NCBI RefSeq assembly: GCF_037975245.1
Contig: NC_092565.1
Coordinates: 3,969,499 to 4,033,498, forward strand
Length of the DNA stretch: 64,000 bases
Direction of reading: 5' to 3'
Origin: Apostichopus japonicus
Taxonomy: Eukaryota; Echinodermata; Holothuroidea; Aspidochirotida; Stichopodidae
Shown: piece by piece, positions 21,829 through 33,445 of the stretch
How positions within the stretch are numbered: the stretch's first letter is position 1
Layout: every line of letters starts with the position of its first letter
Program-made: the position numbers and the translations under genes
Notes under the pieces: model-generated
What the model was told of the DNA's origin: nothing
The model's input: only the letters and a program-made list of their open reading frames with translations
The model's database searches: none

Positions 21829-24514
21829 GTATTTGTCTTTCTATTGCTCCATATTGCTTTGACTTTCTTCATTTTCTTTGGGGGAGGTTTTGTTCATCAT
21901 TTCTTTTTCTTATTCCAATGCTGTAGTATTATTATCAGACAGGCTTATTATTTCAATGAAGGTTTCTTGACGATATAGCAGACTACATTGTTGCTAGGCA
22001 ACAATTGTTTTTTCAAAAGGTCACTGAAAACAAACAAAATAACATTTCCCAGACTTTTAAAATTAGATAATTATTATCCAGAAGGTTTGGCTCCTATTTA
22101 AGCAATGCATTAAAACAAAACAAATATGCAAGTTAGTAGAGAGAGTCTTTGGTGGCTAGGTATCATGTGGTATGGGACTTTACAGTTTTTGGTACAAATG
22201 TCGATTGTTTTAGAACTTTGAGAAATATGAGGTTTAAAGAGGATCCCGGATCCTTTCCCATCCCCTCCACTTAACCCACTCCCCCCCCATTTCACCCCTC
22301 CTGTCCTGTCACTTCCCTAATTGATCTGTTTTCTCTTCTTAATGCTTTTAGTTCCCTTTTTGGTTTCGATGATAATCGTACCCAATAGCATTCATGCAGA
22401 GGGAGAGTGCGTGTACGTGTGTGTGAGGCCTCACTTGTAAACACGATATCTCAATAAGGGAAGCTTGGACCAATCTAATACATGGTGTATATGAGTACCA
22501 CATTGAGTAGAAAACCTTATTATTTTGTGGAGAGGTCAAAGGTCATTTGGGTCATCAGGGGCCAAATAGTGAAAACCTTGTACACACAATATCCCAAGGA
22601 GGTAAACTTGGACCAATCTCATATTTTGTGAGTAGGAGGACCACATTTAGGAGCAACAGCCTATAGTTTTTTTAGGGAGATCAAAGGTCATTTGGGGTCA
22701 TCGGGGGTCAAATTGAGTAAACCTTGTAAACACGATATCTCAAAAGAAAAGAGTGGATCAATCTTGCATTTTGTGTGAAGGAGTACCACATGAGTTTCAA
22801 GATCCCTACGGTTGTTGGTGGAGGTCCAAGTCCATTTGGGGTCACTAGAGGTCAAATTGTGAAAACCTTGTGAACATGATAACTCACTCAAGAAGGAAAG
22901 GTTGGATGAATCTCATATTTAGTATGTAGTTGGTACATGTTCAGTACAAGATTTTATTGAGGTCAAAGGTCACTTGAAGTCACCTGACGCCAAATTGTGG
23001 AAACCTTGTTTTATAAGCTACAGTATCATCCACAGACCAGCCTATCAGATAACATGTGCGTTACGCCTCATACGATTAGGAGGCTATTGGCAATTGGAAA
23101 TGAGCTTATGGGCATCTCTAGAATCTAACACTGAAAACACCCCATTGGCTTAATCGTGCCGCTCGGAAACCTTATTTTTCGCGCAGAAAGGTGTACTTTG
23201 TAGTACATCGGTTCTATTGCACGTTTTCCGTCATATTGATTTCAGGTCCGATGTACAGTAGTTCCGTTGTTACCAGGCAGCGTTTATGAAACTTAACAGT
23301 TCGTCTAGTAAGATTTTTTACTAAGACCAATCTCAATGCGAAATACAGTAATTGTGTAAAACGGTCTTAGTTTGGCAGTGAGTTCACAAGCTTTTGTCTG
23401 GACCGACTTGTTGGTCTCAATTTGTGTAGTCTCTTCCAACAGTTTCAGCTTAGCAAGGCCTTAAAAGTAACATTCAACTTTCGTCAGGTTTATGATTATG
23501 GGACAACTTGGACAAACCTGGCTAGGTCTGTGAGCAATTTTATGTTGTCTAGGCCAGCAATGGTTGGGTAGAATAGGGTTCGATAACACAACCTGAAAAA
23601 GAATACCAGTCAGAATACCAATACACTTAAGATGGCAAAACATCTCCTTAATTATTTCTTAAGGCATTTTCCTACTGGCTATCAGTCATAATTTGCAAAG
23701 TATAGAAAAATTTAAGGAGTTTTGAGACAAGTTTGCTGTTGTTGCTGCTAGGATTTTTGGAAGATAGATGCTGTTACAACCTCAGATTTTCATTGTTTCA
23801 AGTTTAAATTTTATACTGCAAAGAAACATGACTTTCCAATGCGCAATTACGTAGCACCATGTAGTCTGCCTAACTGCCTAACCTTTGTTCATAGAAAGTA
23901 TTGTTGCAGATCTTTACTTTAGAGACTTGAAGAACAATCATAGGCCTACTGGCGAGTGAAATTTGGCGAGTAGATTTTTAGCCACGGTTGCCAAAAAGCG
24001 ATTACTTTTAAAAATATTTGTCAAGGCCTGAAAACATTCAAAACATGATTTCTCATGGTAGAAATCATGGATACTTTTCATACATGGTATATGGATTTGC
24101 CATATTGGGTACAAGAATCCTATTGCATGTGAGGTCAAATCTCATATAGGTCACCAGGAGGTCAAACTCTGAAAAACCTTTTACATGATATCTAATGATG
24201 GAAATTGTGAATACCTCTAATACTTGGTGTGTGGATTCATAATATTGAGTACAATACCCCTATTGTTCTTGGTGGAGGTGTGTATAGCCATGTACAGTAG
24301 ACTGACCTGTGTTTATCATGCCATAGTGGTATTGTTATAGCTACAGTAGTTCTGGTTATACTAACAAGCAGAAGTCTAGTGCATTGAAGTCATCGAAACC
24401 TCAATGCATTTTGCATTCTGGTTAACTTCATACATCTCTATCCTTAGCCATAAAGTGTACACATGATATCATGTATGTATGGCAATACATCAACACAGCA
24501 CAACTATGTTTAAA
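21829..24514. other. Unit 2 spacer, long form
   Basis: An array-wide block (about 21839-22360) is followed by about 2.06 kb (22361-24422) found only in units 1, 2 and 8. That block has an 11-bp inverted repeat GGTTTCGATGA / TCATCGAAACC near its ends (22362 and 24390). Whether it is an insertion, or a deletion in the short units, is unresolved. No gene seen. Confidence 0.6.
22431..23010. repeat. 145-bp tandem repeat with DR1 sites, unit 2
   Basis: Four units start near 22431, 22575, 22719 and 22863. Perfect DR1 motifs AGGTCAAAGGTCA lie at 22533-22545 and 22960-22972. Other units carry one-mismatch versions. Confidence 0.8.
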
Positions 24515-24785
24515 ATGATGACTCCATTAATGTTTAGTTAATACTACAGAGGGTCCAGTGACACCCCTAGGCTATGTAATGAATGAGGATTACATTAATG
24601 TTTAATAAACACTACAGTGGGTCCAGTGATACCCCTAGGCTATGTAATGAATGATGATGACATTAATGTTTAGTTACCACTACAGAGGGTCCAGTGATAC
24701 CCCTAGGCTATGTTATGAATCATAACACCATTAATGTTTAGTTAATACTACAGAGGGTCCAGTGACACCCCTAGGCTATGTAATG
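24515..24785. repeat. 68-bp satellite block 3' of Ig copy 3
   Basis: Four units of the same 68-bp repeat, abutting the copy 3 3' end. Confidence 0.92.
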
Positions 24786-26147
24786 AATAGTTTTCGAGTA
24801 AGCGTGTTCAGAATCTTTCTCTTCATGGGATATACTGGCCATGCTTCCTCTAACAGAGGAGGTGTATCCCACCTTATCGTAATCCTCATCCTCAATGGAT
24901 CTGGCCGCCACGCTTCCTCCAACAGAGGAGGTGTATCCCTCATTATCTTCATCCTCTACTCCACCAACCCTGCGATCCCGGCTGCTGCCTCTGCTGGCGC
25001 TCTTTGTTGTTTCATCCTCTTGTCGACATTTATTCCACATCACCATGGAAATCACTAACACAACCAATACCAACACCAACATGCTACAGCATACTGCCAG
25101 AATAATGATGATTGTCAAGTATGTATTATCTGGTATTACCGTTGTTGGACCAGTATTGAAGCTTCTCTGGGTCTCTTCTACGTTTGTATAGACTTTGACC
25201 GTTGTTGTCTGTTCTTCATCTCTTGGATCACAGATAGTCCATGTTCTCATGGACAAACCTTCACTGTTATTGACCGTGCACACAGCCAACGTTAAGATGT
25301 TGCAAGACTGACTGGTATTCCACATGATACTGTTTTCCTGAATGGTCACAGTGTAGTTTGAGTCGCCTTGAACCGACCAATGTAACTCCGGCGGTGGGTT
25401 ACCCGTGGACTGACATGTCAGGTTACCTTGGTCAGGTGGTCCTTCTACGGGTTCTACGATTGGATCGTCAGGAGGGTAGAGAACGTTGAATGTTAAATCG
25501 CACGTGGCCCGATAGTCTTGGAAGGCTTCACTTGTTGAAGTACATGTGAAGGTTACATCGAGGTCGTTTCTAGTGATGTTAAACGGGTAGCTTATCTCTG
25601 TGCGGCCCTCGTCGTTGATCTGAAACATTACATCTCCGTCATGATTAATACTTTCCCCATCTGACCGAGTCCATTCTAATATGACTATAGGGTTACCCTT
25701 GATAGTATCACATAAAATAGTTGTGAGCTCACCTTCAACGATAGTTCCACCACCTTGGCATGTTGGTTCATTACCTCCCGGTAGGTACTGCACATCTAGC
25801 CTTGCACTAGATGACCGCAAAACGATTCCTGACCCATTCACAAGAGCACAGTAATACGAGCGGCTGTCGATGATCTGGGCGCTGTTCAGCGTTAAAGTGA
25901 ATCTGTTTTCAGTGTTCATAATTTGAACATTATTATTTCCTGATGATATCTGGATGTCCTGTCCAAAGAACCAGTTAATGGTCTGTCCAGTAGCTAGATC
26001 ATCAGTCTCGCAAGAGAAACTGGCCTCTGCACCACGCATAACCGTTAACGGCATGGGATGTTCTACAAACATTTGTGCCTGTGAAGTTGCAGTCAAACAC
26101 CAGAGACAAATCCTTACTAGGGGAAGAAACCTTCTAAGTAATGCCAT
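24771..26147 (-). CDS. Ig-array copy 3: intronless Ig receptor (458 aa)
   Basis: The start ATG is at 26145-26147. All three Ig domains keep their Cys and Trp residues. The V-domain second-Cys loop is one residue shorter than in copy 1 (NGSGIVLRSSS against NGTGSILVRSSS). The second Ig has LCDTIKGNP in place of LCDSSKGNP, shared with copy 9. The transmembrane helix, two GYTSSV tail repeats and the satellite-derived end TIHYIA are present. Its upstream region is the short form without the TIR element. Probably functional. Confidence 0.87.
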   Translation of the reverse strand: MALLRRFLPLVRICLWCLTATSQAQMFVEHPMPLTVMRGAEASFSCETDDLATGQTINWFFGQDIQISSGNNNVQIMNTENRFTLTLNSAQIIDSRSYYCALVNGSGIVLRSSSARLDVQYLPGGNEPTCQGGGTIVEGELTTILCDTIKGNPIVILEWTRSDGESINHDGDVMFQINDEGRTEISYPFNITRNDLDVTFTCTSTSEAFQDYRATCDLTFNVLYPPDDPIVEPVEGPPDQGNLTCQSTGNPPPELHWSVQGDSNYTVTIQENSIMWNTSQSCNILTLAVCTVNNSEGLSMRTWTICDPRDEEQTTTVKVYTNVEETQRSFNTGPTTVIPDNTYLTIIIILAVCCSMLVLVLVVLVISMVMWNKCRQEDETTKSASRGSSRDRRVGGVEDEDNEGYTSSVGGSVAARSIEDEDYDKVGYTSSVRGSMASISHEEKDSEHAYSKTIHYIA

Positions 26148-27169
26148 GATGACGATTGGTCAATTCAAAAGCTTGACAAGCCTGTGCTTCTTATTTCGAG
26201 AAAGAATTTCGACAGCAACTAGATTGACGCTGGATTGTAGCTGGTCTGGTGTTTATAGGCTGGAGCTCAGAGTATATATCTATATATATCTTTCTGAATA
26301 GAAATGACAAAGGTGTGAGATACTTCTTGCTAACAGTTTACTTCCAGTATTGTAAGCATTTGTAAATCGCTCAGTGTTTTGTCCACAGATTTTCAGCAAA
26401 AGAAATGACTTTGGCTGGCATTGAAAACTGATCAGTGTAAATTCAATAGTATAGACATGATATGCATGATTGGTTTCAGTGATAGTTTATGACAATGCTA
26501 TCAATTACTTCCTTCAGCTAAAAAGTCAAATCTTTTGGCTGTGTGTATTTGTCTCTCTATTACTCCATATTGCTTTGACTTACTTCAGGTTTTGGGGAGA
26601 GGTTTTGTTCATAATTTCTTTTTCTTATTCCAATGCTGTAGTATTATTATCAGACAGGCTTATTACAGTATTACAACAAAGTTTTCTTGAGGATATAGCA
26701 GACTACATTGTTGCTAGGCAACAATTGTTTTTTCAAAAGGTCAGTGAAAACAAACAAAACAAAAGTTCCCAGACTTTTACAATTAGATTAATATGATCCA
26801 GAAGGACTGGCTCCTAGTAAAGCTTTGCAAAACAAATATGCAAGTTAGTAGAGAAAGTCTTTGGTGGCTAGGAATCATGTGGTATGGGATTTTACAGTTT
26901 TTGGTACAAATGTCAATTGTTTTAGAAGTTTGAGAAACGTGAGGTTTAAAGAGGATTCCGGATCCTTTCCCATCCCCGCCACTTAACGCCCCTCCAATTA
27001 ACCCACCGCATTTCACCCCTCCTGTCCTGTCACTTCCCTAATTGCTCTTCTTAATGCTTTTAGTTCCCTTTTTAACTTCATGCATCTTTATCCTTAGCCA
27101 TTAAGTGTACACATGATATCATGTATGTATGGCAATACATCAATACAGCAATACTATGTGATACTAAAT
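26148..27169. other. Short spacer upstream of Ig copy 3 (empty TIR site)
   Basis: It contains the TATA-rich promoter block and the unoccupied TIR-element target (GTATTTGTCTCTCTATTACT, near 26546). Then comes the array-wide block ending AACTTCATGCATCT. No gene seen. Confidence 0.65.
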
Positions 27170-27437
27170 GATGACTCCATTAATGTTTAGTTAACACTAC
27201 AGAGGGAACAGTGACACCCCTAGGCTATGTAATGAATGATGACTCCATTAATGTTTAGTTAACACCACAGAGGGAACAGTGATACCCCTAGGCTATGTAA
27301 TGAATGATGACTCCATTAATGTTTATTTAACACTTAAGAGGGTCCAGTGATACCCCAGGCTATGTAATGAATCATAACACCATTAATGTTTAGTTAACAC
27401 TACAGAGGGTTTAGTGACACCCCTAGGCTATGTAATG
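27170..27437. repeat. 68-bp satellite block 3' of Ig copy 4
   Basis: Four units with variants such as GAGGGAACAGTGACACCCCT. Confidence 0.92.
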
Positions 27438-28799
27438 AATAGTTTTCGAGTAAGTGTGTTCAGAATCTTTCTCCTCATGGGATATACTGGCCATGCTTCC
27501 TCTAACAGAGGAGGTGTATCCCACCTTATCGTAATCCTCATCCTCAATGGATCTGGCCGCCACGCTTCCTCCAACAGAGGAGGTGTATCCCTCATTATCT
27601 TCATCCTCTACTCCACCAACCCTGCGATCCCGGCTGCTGCCTCTGCTGGCCCTCTTTGTTGTTACATCCTCTTGTCGACATTTATTCCACATCGCCACGG
27701 AAATCACTAACACAACCAATACCAACACCAACATGCTACAGCATACTGCCAGAATAATGATGATTGTCAAGTATGTATTATCTGGTATTACCATTGTTGG
27801 ACGAGTATTGAAGCTTCTCTGGGTCTCTTCTACGTTTGTATAGACTTTGACCGTCGTTGTCTGTTCTTCATCTCTTGGATCACAGATAGTCCATGTTCTC
27901 ATGGACAAACCTTCACTGTTATTCACCGTGCACACAGCAAACGTTAGGATGGCGCAAGACTGACTGGTATTCCACATGATACTGTTTTCCTGAATGGTCA
28001 CAGTGTAGTTTGAGTCGCCTTGAACCGACCAACGTAACTCCGGCGGTGGGTTACCCGTGGACTGACATGTCAGGTTACCTTGGTCAGATGGTCCTTCTAC
28101 GGGTTCTACGATTGGATCGTCAGGAGGGTAGAGGACGTTGAATGTTAAATCGCACGTGGCCCGATAGTCTTGGAAGGCTTCATTTGTTGAAGTACATGTG
28201 AAGGTTACATCGAGGTCGTTTCTAGTGATGTTAAACGGGTAGCTTATCTCTGTCCTGCCCTCGTCGTTGATCTGAAACGTTACATCTGTGTCGTGATTAA
28301 TAATTTCCCCATCTGACCGAGTCCATTCTAATATGACTATAGGGTTACCCTTGCTACTGTCACATAAAATAGTTGTGAGCTCACCTTCAACGATAGTTCC
28401 ACCACCTTGGCACGTTGGTTCATTACTTCCCGGTAGGTACTGCACATCTAGCCTTGCACTAAGTGACTGCACAAGGATGCTTCCTGACCCATTCACAACA
28501 GCGCAGTAATACGAACGGCTGTCGATGATCTGGGCGCTGTTCAACGTTAAAGTGAATCTGTTTTCAGTGTTCATAATTTGAACATTATTTCCTGATGATA
28601 TCTGGATGTCCTGGCCAAAGAACCAGTCAATGGTCTGTCCAGTAGCTAGATCATCAGTCTCGCAAGAGAAACTGGCCTCTGCACCACGCATAACCGTTAA
28701 CGCCATGGGATGTTCTACAAACATTTGTGCCAGTGAAGTTGCAGTCAAACACCAGAGACATATCTGTACTACGAGAAGAAACCTGTTGAGTAATGCCAT
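27423..28799 (-). CDS. Ig-array copy 4: intronless Ig receptor (458 aa)
   Basis: The ATG is at 28797-28799. Architecture is complete. The V-domain loop is one residue shorter than in copy 1 (SSGNNVQ). Further replacements cluster in loops: the second Ig has EIINHDTDVTF where copy 1 has ESINNGGDVMF. The third Ig has CAILTFAVC. The signal peptide ends ATSLAQ. The tail is the two-repeat satellite-terminated form. Probably functional. Confidence 0.87.
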   Translation of the reverse strand: MALLNRFLLVVQICLWCLTATSLAQMFVEHPMALTVMRGAEASFSCETDDLATGQTIDWFFGQDIQISSGNNVQIMNTENRFTLTLNSAQIIDSRSYYCAVVNGSGSILVQSLSARLDVQYLPGSNEPTCQGGGTIVEGELTTILCDSSKGNPIVILEWTRSDGEIINHDTDVTFQINDEGRTEISYPFNITRNDLDVTFTCTSTNEAFQDYRATCDLTFNVLYPPDDPIVEPVEGPSDQGNLTCQSTGNPPPELRWSVQGDSNYTVTIQENSIMWNTSQSCAILTFAVCTVNNSEGLSMRTWTICDPRDEEQTTTVKVYTNVEETQRSFNTRPTMVIPDNTYLTIIIILAVCCSMLVLVLVVLVISVAMWNKCRQEDVTTKRASRGSSRDRRVGGVEDEDNEGYTSSVGGSVAARSIEDEDYDKVGYTSSVRGSMASISHEEKDSEHTYSKTIHYIA

Positions 28800-29813
28800 G
28801 ATAACGATTGGTCGATTCAAAACCTCGACAAGCCTGTGCTTCTTATTTCGAGAGAGAATTTGGACAGTAACTAGATTGGCGCTGGATTGTAGCTGTTCTG
28901 GTGTTTATGGGTTGGAGCTCAGAGTATATATATATCTATATATATCTTTCTGAATAGAAATGACAAAGGTGTGAGATACTTCTTGCTAACAGTTTGCTTC
29001 CAGTATTGTAAGCATTTGTAAATCGCTCAGTGTTTTGTCCACAGATTTTCAGCAAAAGAAATGACTTTGGATGGCATTGAAAACTGATCAGTGTAAATTC
29101 AATAGTATAGACATGATATGCATGATTGGTTTCAGTGATAGATTCTTACAGTGCTATCAATTACTTCTCCTTCATGTAAAAAGTCAAATCTTTTGGCTGT
29201 GTGTATTTGTCTCTCTATTACTCCATATTGCTTTGACTTCTTTCAGGTTTTTGGGGAAGGTTTTGTTCATGATTTCTTTTTCTTATTCCAATGCTGTAGT
29301 ATTATGATCAGACAGGCTTATTATTACAACAAAGTTTTCTTGAGGATATAGCAGACTACATTGTTGCTAGGCAACAATTGTTTTTTCAAAAGGTCAGTGA
29401 AAACAAACAAACAAAAGTTCACAGACTTTTAAAATTAGATTATTATTATCCAGAAGGACTGGCTCCTAGTAAAGGTTTGCAAAACAAATATGCAAGTTAG
29501 TAGAGAAAGTCTTTGGTGGCTAGGAATCATGTGGTACGGGATTTTACAGTTTTTGGTACAAATGTCAATTGTTTTAGAAGTTTGAGAGATGTGAGGTTTA
29601 AAGAGGATTCCGAATCCTTTCCCATCCCCGCCACTTAACGCCCCTCCAATCAACTCACTGCATTTCACCACTCCTGTCCTGTCACTTCCCTAATTGTTCT
29701 TTTTAATGCTTTTAGTTCCCTTTTTAAATTCATACATCTCTATCCTTAGCCATTAAGTGTACACATGATAACATGTACTGTATGTATGGCAATACATCAA
29801 TACAGCAAGTTAA
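28800..29813. other. Short spacer upstream of Ig copy 4
   Basis: Promoter block, empty TIR site and array-wide block. It is nearly identical to 42262-43269 upstream of copy 7, including the diagnostic GAGAGATGTGAGG and GATTCCGAATCC variants. That marks a recent segmental duplication. Confidence 0.65.
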
Positions 29814-29940
29814 TGCTACAGATGGTCCAGTGACACCCCTAGGCTACAGTAGTTAATGAATCATAACAATATTAATGTTTAGTGAACACTAAAGAGGGTC
29901 CAGTGATACCCCTTGGCTATGTAATGAATGATGACTATAT
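29814..29940. repeat. 68-bp satellite, two units
   Basis: First part of the large interrupted satellite field (29814-34707) that lies 3' of copy 5. Confidence 0.88.
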
Positions 29941-30705
29941 CAAGTTTCAAGTTAATTTTCAAGTTTATTTTCTGCTTTCCATATAAATAAACAGTAACAG
30001 AATCAATGAGTAATTTACTCACATTATGATGAAATAACAATAAACAAAGTTCAAAATATGCTATAATGGAAGTGGAGGAACCAGAAGAAAGTAGAGACTT
30101 TTCGAGTCTGGACCCTTAACAAACAAAAGAAAATTTCAAAACTCACATAAGTACAGAGAGAGTAAAGAGAAAAAACAGAGAAAAAAATAAATAAAGAGGA
30201 AGGGAAGATAGGTAAAGCAAATCCATACAAAGAGACAATGTAACAACTCAGAGTGGGTGGTTTGTACTAATATTTATAAGGTATTTTAAAGAAAACTCAA
30301 GCATTAAATGCTTGAGTTTTCTTTAAAATGAGTTAACAGTATTTGAATTTTTGATATCTTGATCAAGTGAGTTCCAGAAATGTACACCATTACTTCGTAC
30401 TTGGTTTTGACTGTGGATAGTTCTAGAATATGGTTGACTTAAAGAGTGTTAAAGAGTGTTAAAGGTATGATATTCTGAGTTACTACAATAGAAATGATTG
30501 AAAGCTACTGTGAGCTACCTTTTGAAATTTCATATAAAAAAATCCCAAGTTGATATTGATATAGGTCAAAGAGAGTAAGAATTTTAAGCTCTTTAAAGAG
30601 AGGTGCAGTATAACACCTAAAATGTGTATTACAAATATTACGAATGACACGTTTTTGTAGTCTATATAACCTTTCAAGTGTTGTTCTGTGAGTACATCAC
30701 CACAT
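29941..30705 (-). mobile_element. Non-LTR retrotransposon 3' fragment (type A)
   Basis: On the minus strand, decayed frames read like the C-terminal end of a non-LTR reverse transcriptase. The better-kept duplicate at 43399-44165 shows LERLYRLQKL, TAPLFKELKILTLFDLYHYQ and FLYKFHKG. The 3' part includes a 47-bp palindrome and ends in a TTTATTT-rich segment and AACTTGAAACTTGA. Shorter 3' pieces of the same family lie in the satellite at about 37333-37392 and 40421-40470, as expected for 5'-truncated insertions. Confidence 0.7.
30283..30329. repeat. 47-bp palindrome
   Basis: Two perfect 23-bp arms (ATTTTAAAGAAAACTCAAGC onward) surround a single central A. A slightly altered copy is at about 43745-43790. 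Confidence 0.92.
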
Positions 30706-30771
30706 TAATGTTTAATAAACACTACAGAGGGTCCAGTGATACCCCTAGGCAATGTAATGAAAGATGATTAC

Positions 30772-32597
30772 TAGTGTTGCGCCGATATTACCAATATCGG
30801 TTTTGGCCGATATCCGATATTATCATCCCAATATCGGTCCGATACCGATACGATACCGATATTTTTTAACAGACAAAGTAAAGGCAAAATCGTACTTTTT
30901 AGTCATGCATACATTCACAAATAACTCTTCAAGTAAACAACAAAATATGGTGTTTTGTTTTCCTTTTGTCCTAAGTTGAAAAGAATCACTTTTTTTCCTG
31001 ATTTTGAAAAAGAAAATGGTAATTGAAATCCAACCGGAATCTTTTTCACTGCAGCGCTGCACACGATAATAAAATGGACGCAGTAAATGTGAGCCTTAAC
31101 ATCGTAAAGACTTACAAGTAGCTACAGTGTTAACGTATGCTTGCAAAATTGCATCTTAATTAGGTTCGAACTGTCGATCACAATGTAAAAGTTAAAATTT
31201 ATTGAGTTTATACTCAATGTACAACTTATTCACTTGACCGAATAGAGAAAAAAAACTGAAAATCAGTAGAGAAATGACCAATTGTGTACGGAAAGTAAGG
31301 TGGTATGGTACACCTTTCGAATATTACGAAAGATCGAGCAAAACACTTTCGAAAAATTCACGCAAAACTGGCATATCGTACTAAATGCAACTAATGTCAT
31401 GTAAACAAGGCTCTAGTGCATCCATTTATGAATATACCGTAAGACCAAATCTGTTGATAAGCGGGGGAAAAAGAAAGTATTTTCTAGAATTTCCAAAAAT
31501 ACGGAAAAAATTATATCCTACCATACTTAAGTGTATAGCAAATAGCCTAACCACCTCGGCGGTTACGGATTTCACGTAACTAAAAAGTTCCCTGGCAACG
31601 TGCCAAAATATGTTAACAAACAGGTGTACACGGGGGATGAGCTCACAGTTGTGTGGGAAGGTACCTGGGAAAATTCACAGCACATGTACCGTGGTAGTTG
31701 CAAGGTATAGGGTTAACATTGCAGTTGTAAAAATGTACGCATAGTGCACGCTATTCATTGTTAGGCAGTCTAGAAACAGGGCTTTTGCTGAACGTTGTTT
31801 GTTTCATAACATCGGAGGTTTTGTAAGGTGCACTTTTTAAAGATTGAAACACAGATTAAATCTCGTTTCATTTTATAACATAATATAGCTACTCTAACTT
31901 GTCATTTTAAAATTTTCATCAGTTTCGTGACAATTTAAATAAAAAAAGTTGTCAGTATTTTGCATCCGCAACTGCGAATTTTTTCATCGCCAGACACGCA
32001 AAAAATGCCAAAATTTTCCCACGAGGGGTTCTACCCCATGACCCCACCAAGACCTTAAGGCGGGCCCCTGGACACCACGCCTTTATGCTCGCACGCTACG
32101 CATGCTCGGCGTGTTCGTTGGGCGAACATAGGCGGGAAATCGGCAGTGTGTTCGCGAAAATTGAACAAGGTTTTCCAACACTGCTGAACTGTGCAGTTAT
32201 GCATTATGTTCAAGGTTTTCACGGAGGCCTTTGGGAAAATGAATGGTTAGTACAGTGTATGTATATGCTGCACTTATGCTGTGTGTAGGCCAAGGTTCAC
32301 GAACGAAGGTCATTGGTTATATTCGCGCGCCGTAGACGTGTTTTTAGAGGTTCAGGTCTACATGGATATTAATCGAAAATGAATCTGAGTTTAACTGACG
32401 CTAAAGAAATGGATCGTCTTGGACAGATTAACAAATCATTGCAAGTATAAAGAAGTAGCTCTGCTGTTAAAAAGAAAAGTTCAATATCGGTTTGCTGTTA
32501 TCGGCAATTAGGCAAAATTTTACCGATACCGATATGCTGCCGATATTGCAAATATCGGCCGATACCGATATTGAAAACGATTATCGTAGCAACACTA
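30772..32597. mobile_element. Non-autonomous hAT-like DNA transposon (1.83 kb)
   Basis: Perfect 8-bp target duplication ATGATTAC lies at 30764-30771 and 32598-32605, inside a satellite unit. Terminal inverted repeats start TAGTGTTGC at both ends. Subterminal arrays of CCGATA/ATATCGG motifs occur at both ends, a usual hAT arrangement. No transposase-like frame is seen in the interior, so movement would need an enzyme supplied elsewhere. It occurs once in the window. Confidence 0.9.
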
Positions 32598-32605
32598 ATG
32601 ATTAC

Positions 32606-32952
32606 ATTAATGTTAAGTTAACACTACAGAGGGTCCAGTGACACCCCTAGGCTACAGTATGTTATGTATCATAACACCATTAATGTTTAGTTAACACTAC
32701 AGAAGGCCACTGATACCCCTAGGCTATGTAATGAATCAATTACACCATTAATGTTTAGTTAACACTACAGAGGGTCCAGTGATATCCCTAGGCTATGTAA
32801 TAAATGATGATTACATTAATGTTAAGTTAACACTAATTACAGAGGGTCCAGTGACATCCCTAGGCTATGTTATGAATCATTACACCATTAATGTTTAGTG
32901 AACAATAAAGAGGGTCCAGAACAATAAAGAGGGTCCAGTGATACCGCTAGGC
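32606..32952. repeat. 68-bp satellite between hAT and LINE insertions
   Basis: About five units, several degenerate. Confidence 0.88.
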
Positions 32953-33445
32953 TTCTTCTTTTTGGTGCTACGGAACATGAATTGGACAGAGTTCAAAGAT
33001 TGCAGAACAATGCTGCCCGGTTGGTATGTTCCATATCCAAGCGAGATCACATTACTACAACACTTAAAGAACTCCACTGGCTGCCAATAAGGGAAAGGAT
33101 TCAGTTTAAACTCTGTCTTTTTGTCTTTAAATCCATGAACAATACTGCACCTGTTTATTTATCCAATCTACTGTCACCATATACGCCTCAAAGAACTCTC
33201 CGCTCTACTCATGACATAACCCACTTGAATGTTCCTAGAACGAACAAGGTCTTGGGTCAGAAATCGTTCAGTGTAGCCGGTCCACAGTCATGGAACAATC
33301 TCCCTCGTACTACAAGAGAAACTGACAATATCTCTCAATTTCGTAGTAATCTTAAGACTCACCTATTTCCATGCTAATTTGTGTCTGTGTCACAAGCGCT
33401 ATGATCTAGATGGAATAGCGCTATATAAATATTAATTGTTATGTT
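32953..33445 (+). mobile_element. Non-LTR retrotransposon 3' fragment (type B, CR1/L2-like)
   Basis: A plus-strand frame (about 32970-33377) reads as the C-terminal end of a CR1/L2/Jockey-type reverse transcriptase. Segments include LDRVQRLQNNAARLVC, LKELHWLPIRERIQFKLC, KSFSVAGPQSWNNLPR and FRSNLKTHLF. It is followed by a short 3' UTR with GCGCTATATAAATATTA and a TTGTTATGTTATG tail. It is 5'-truncated and sits inside the satellite. The frame is open across the fragment, suggesting a fairly recent insertion. Confidence 0.85.
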
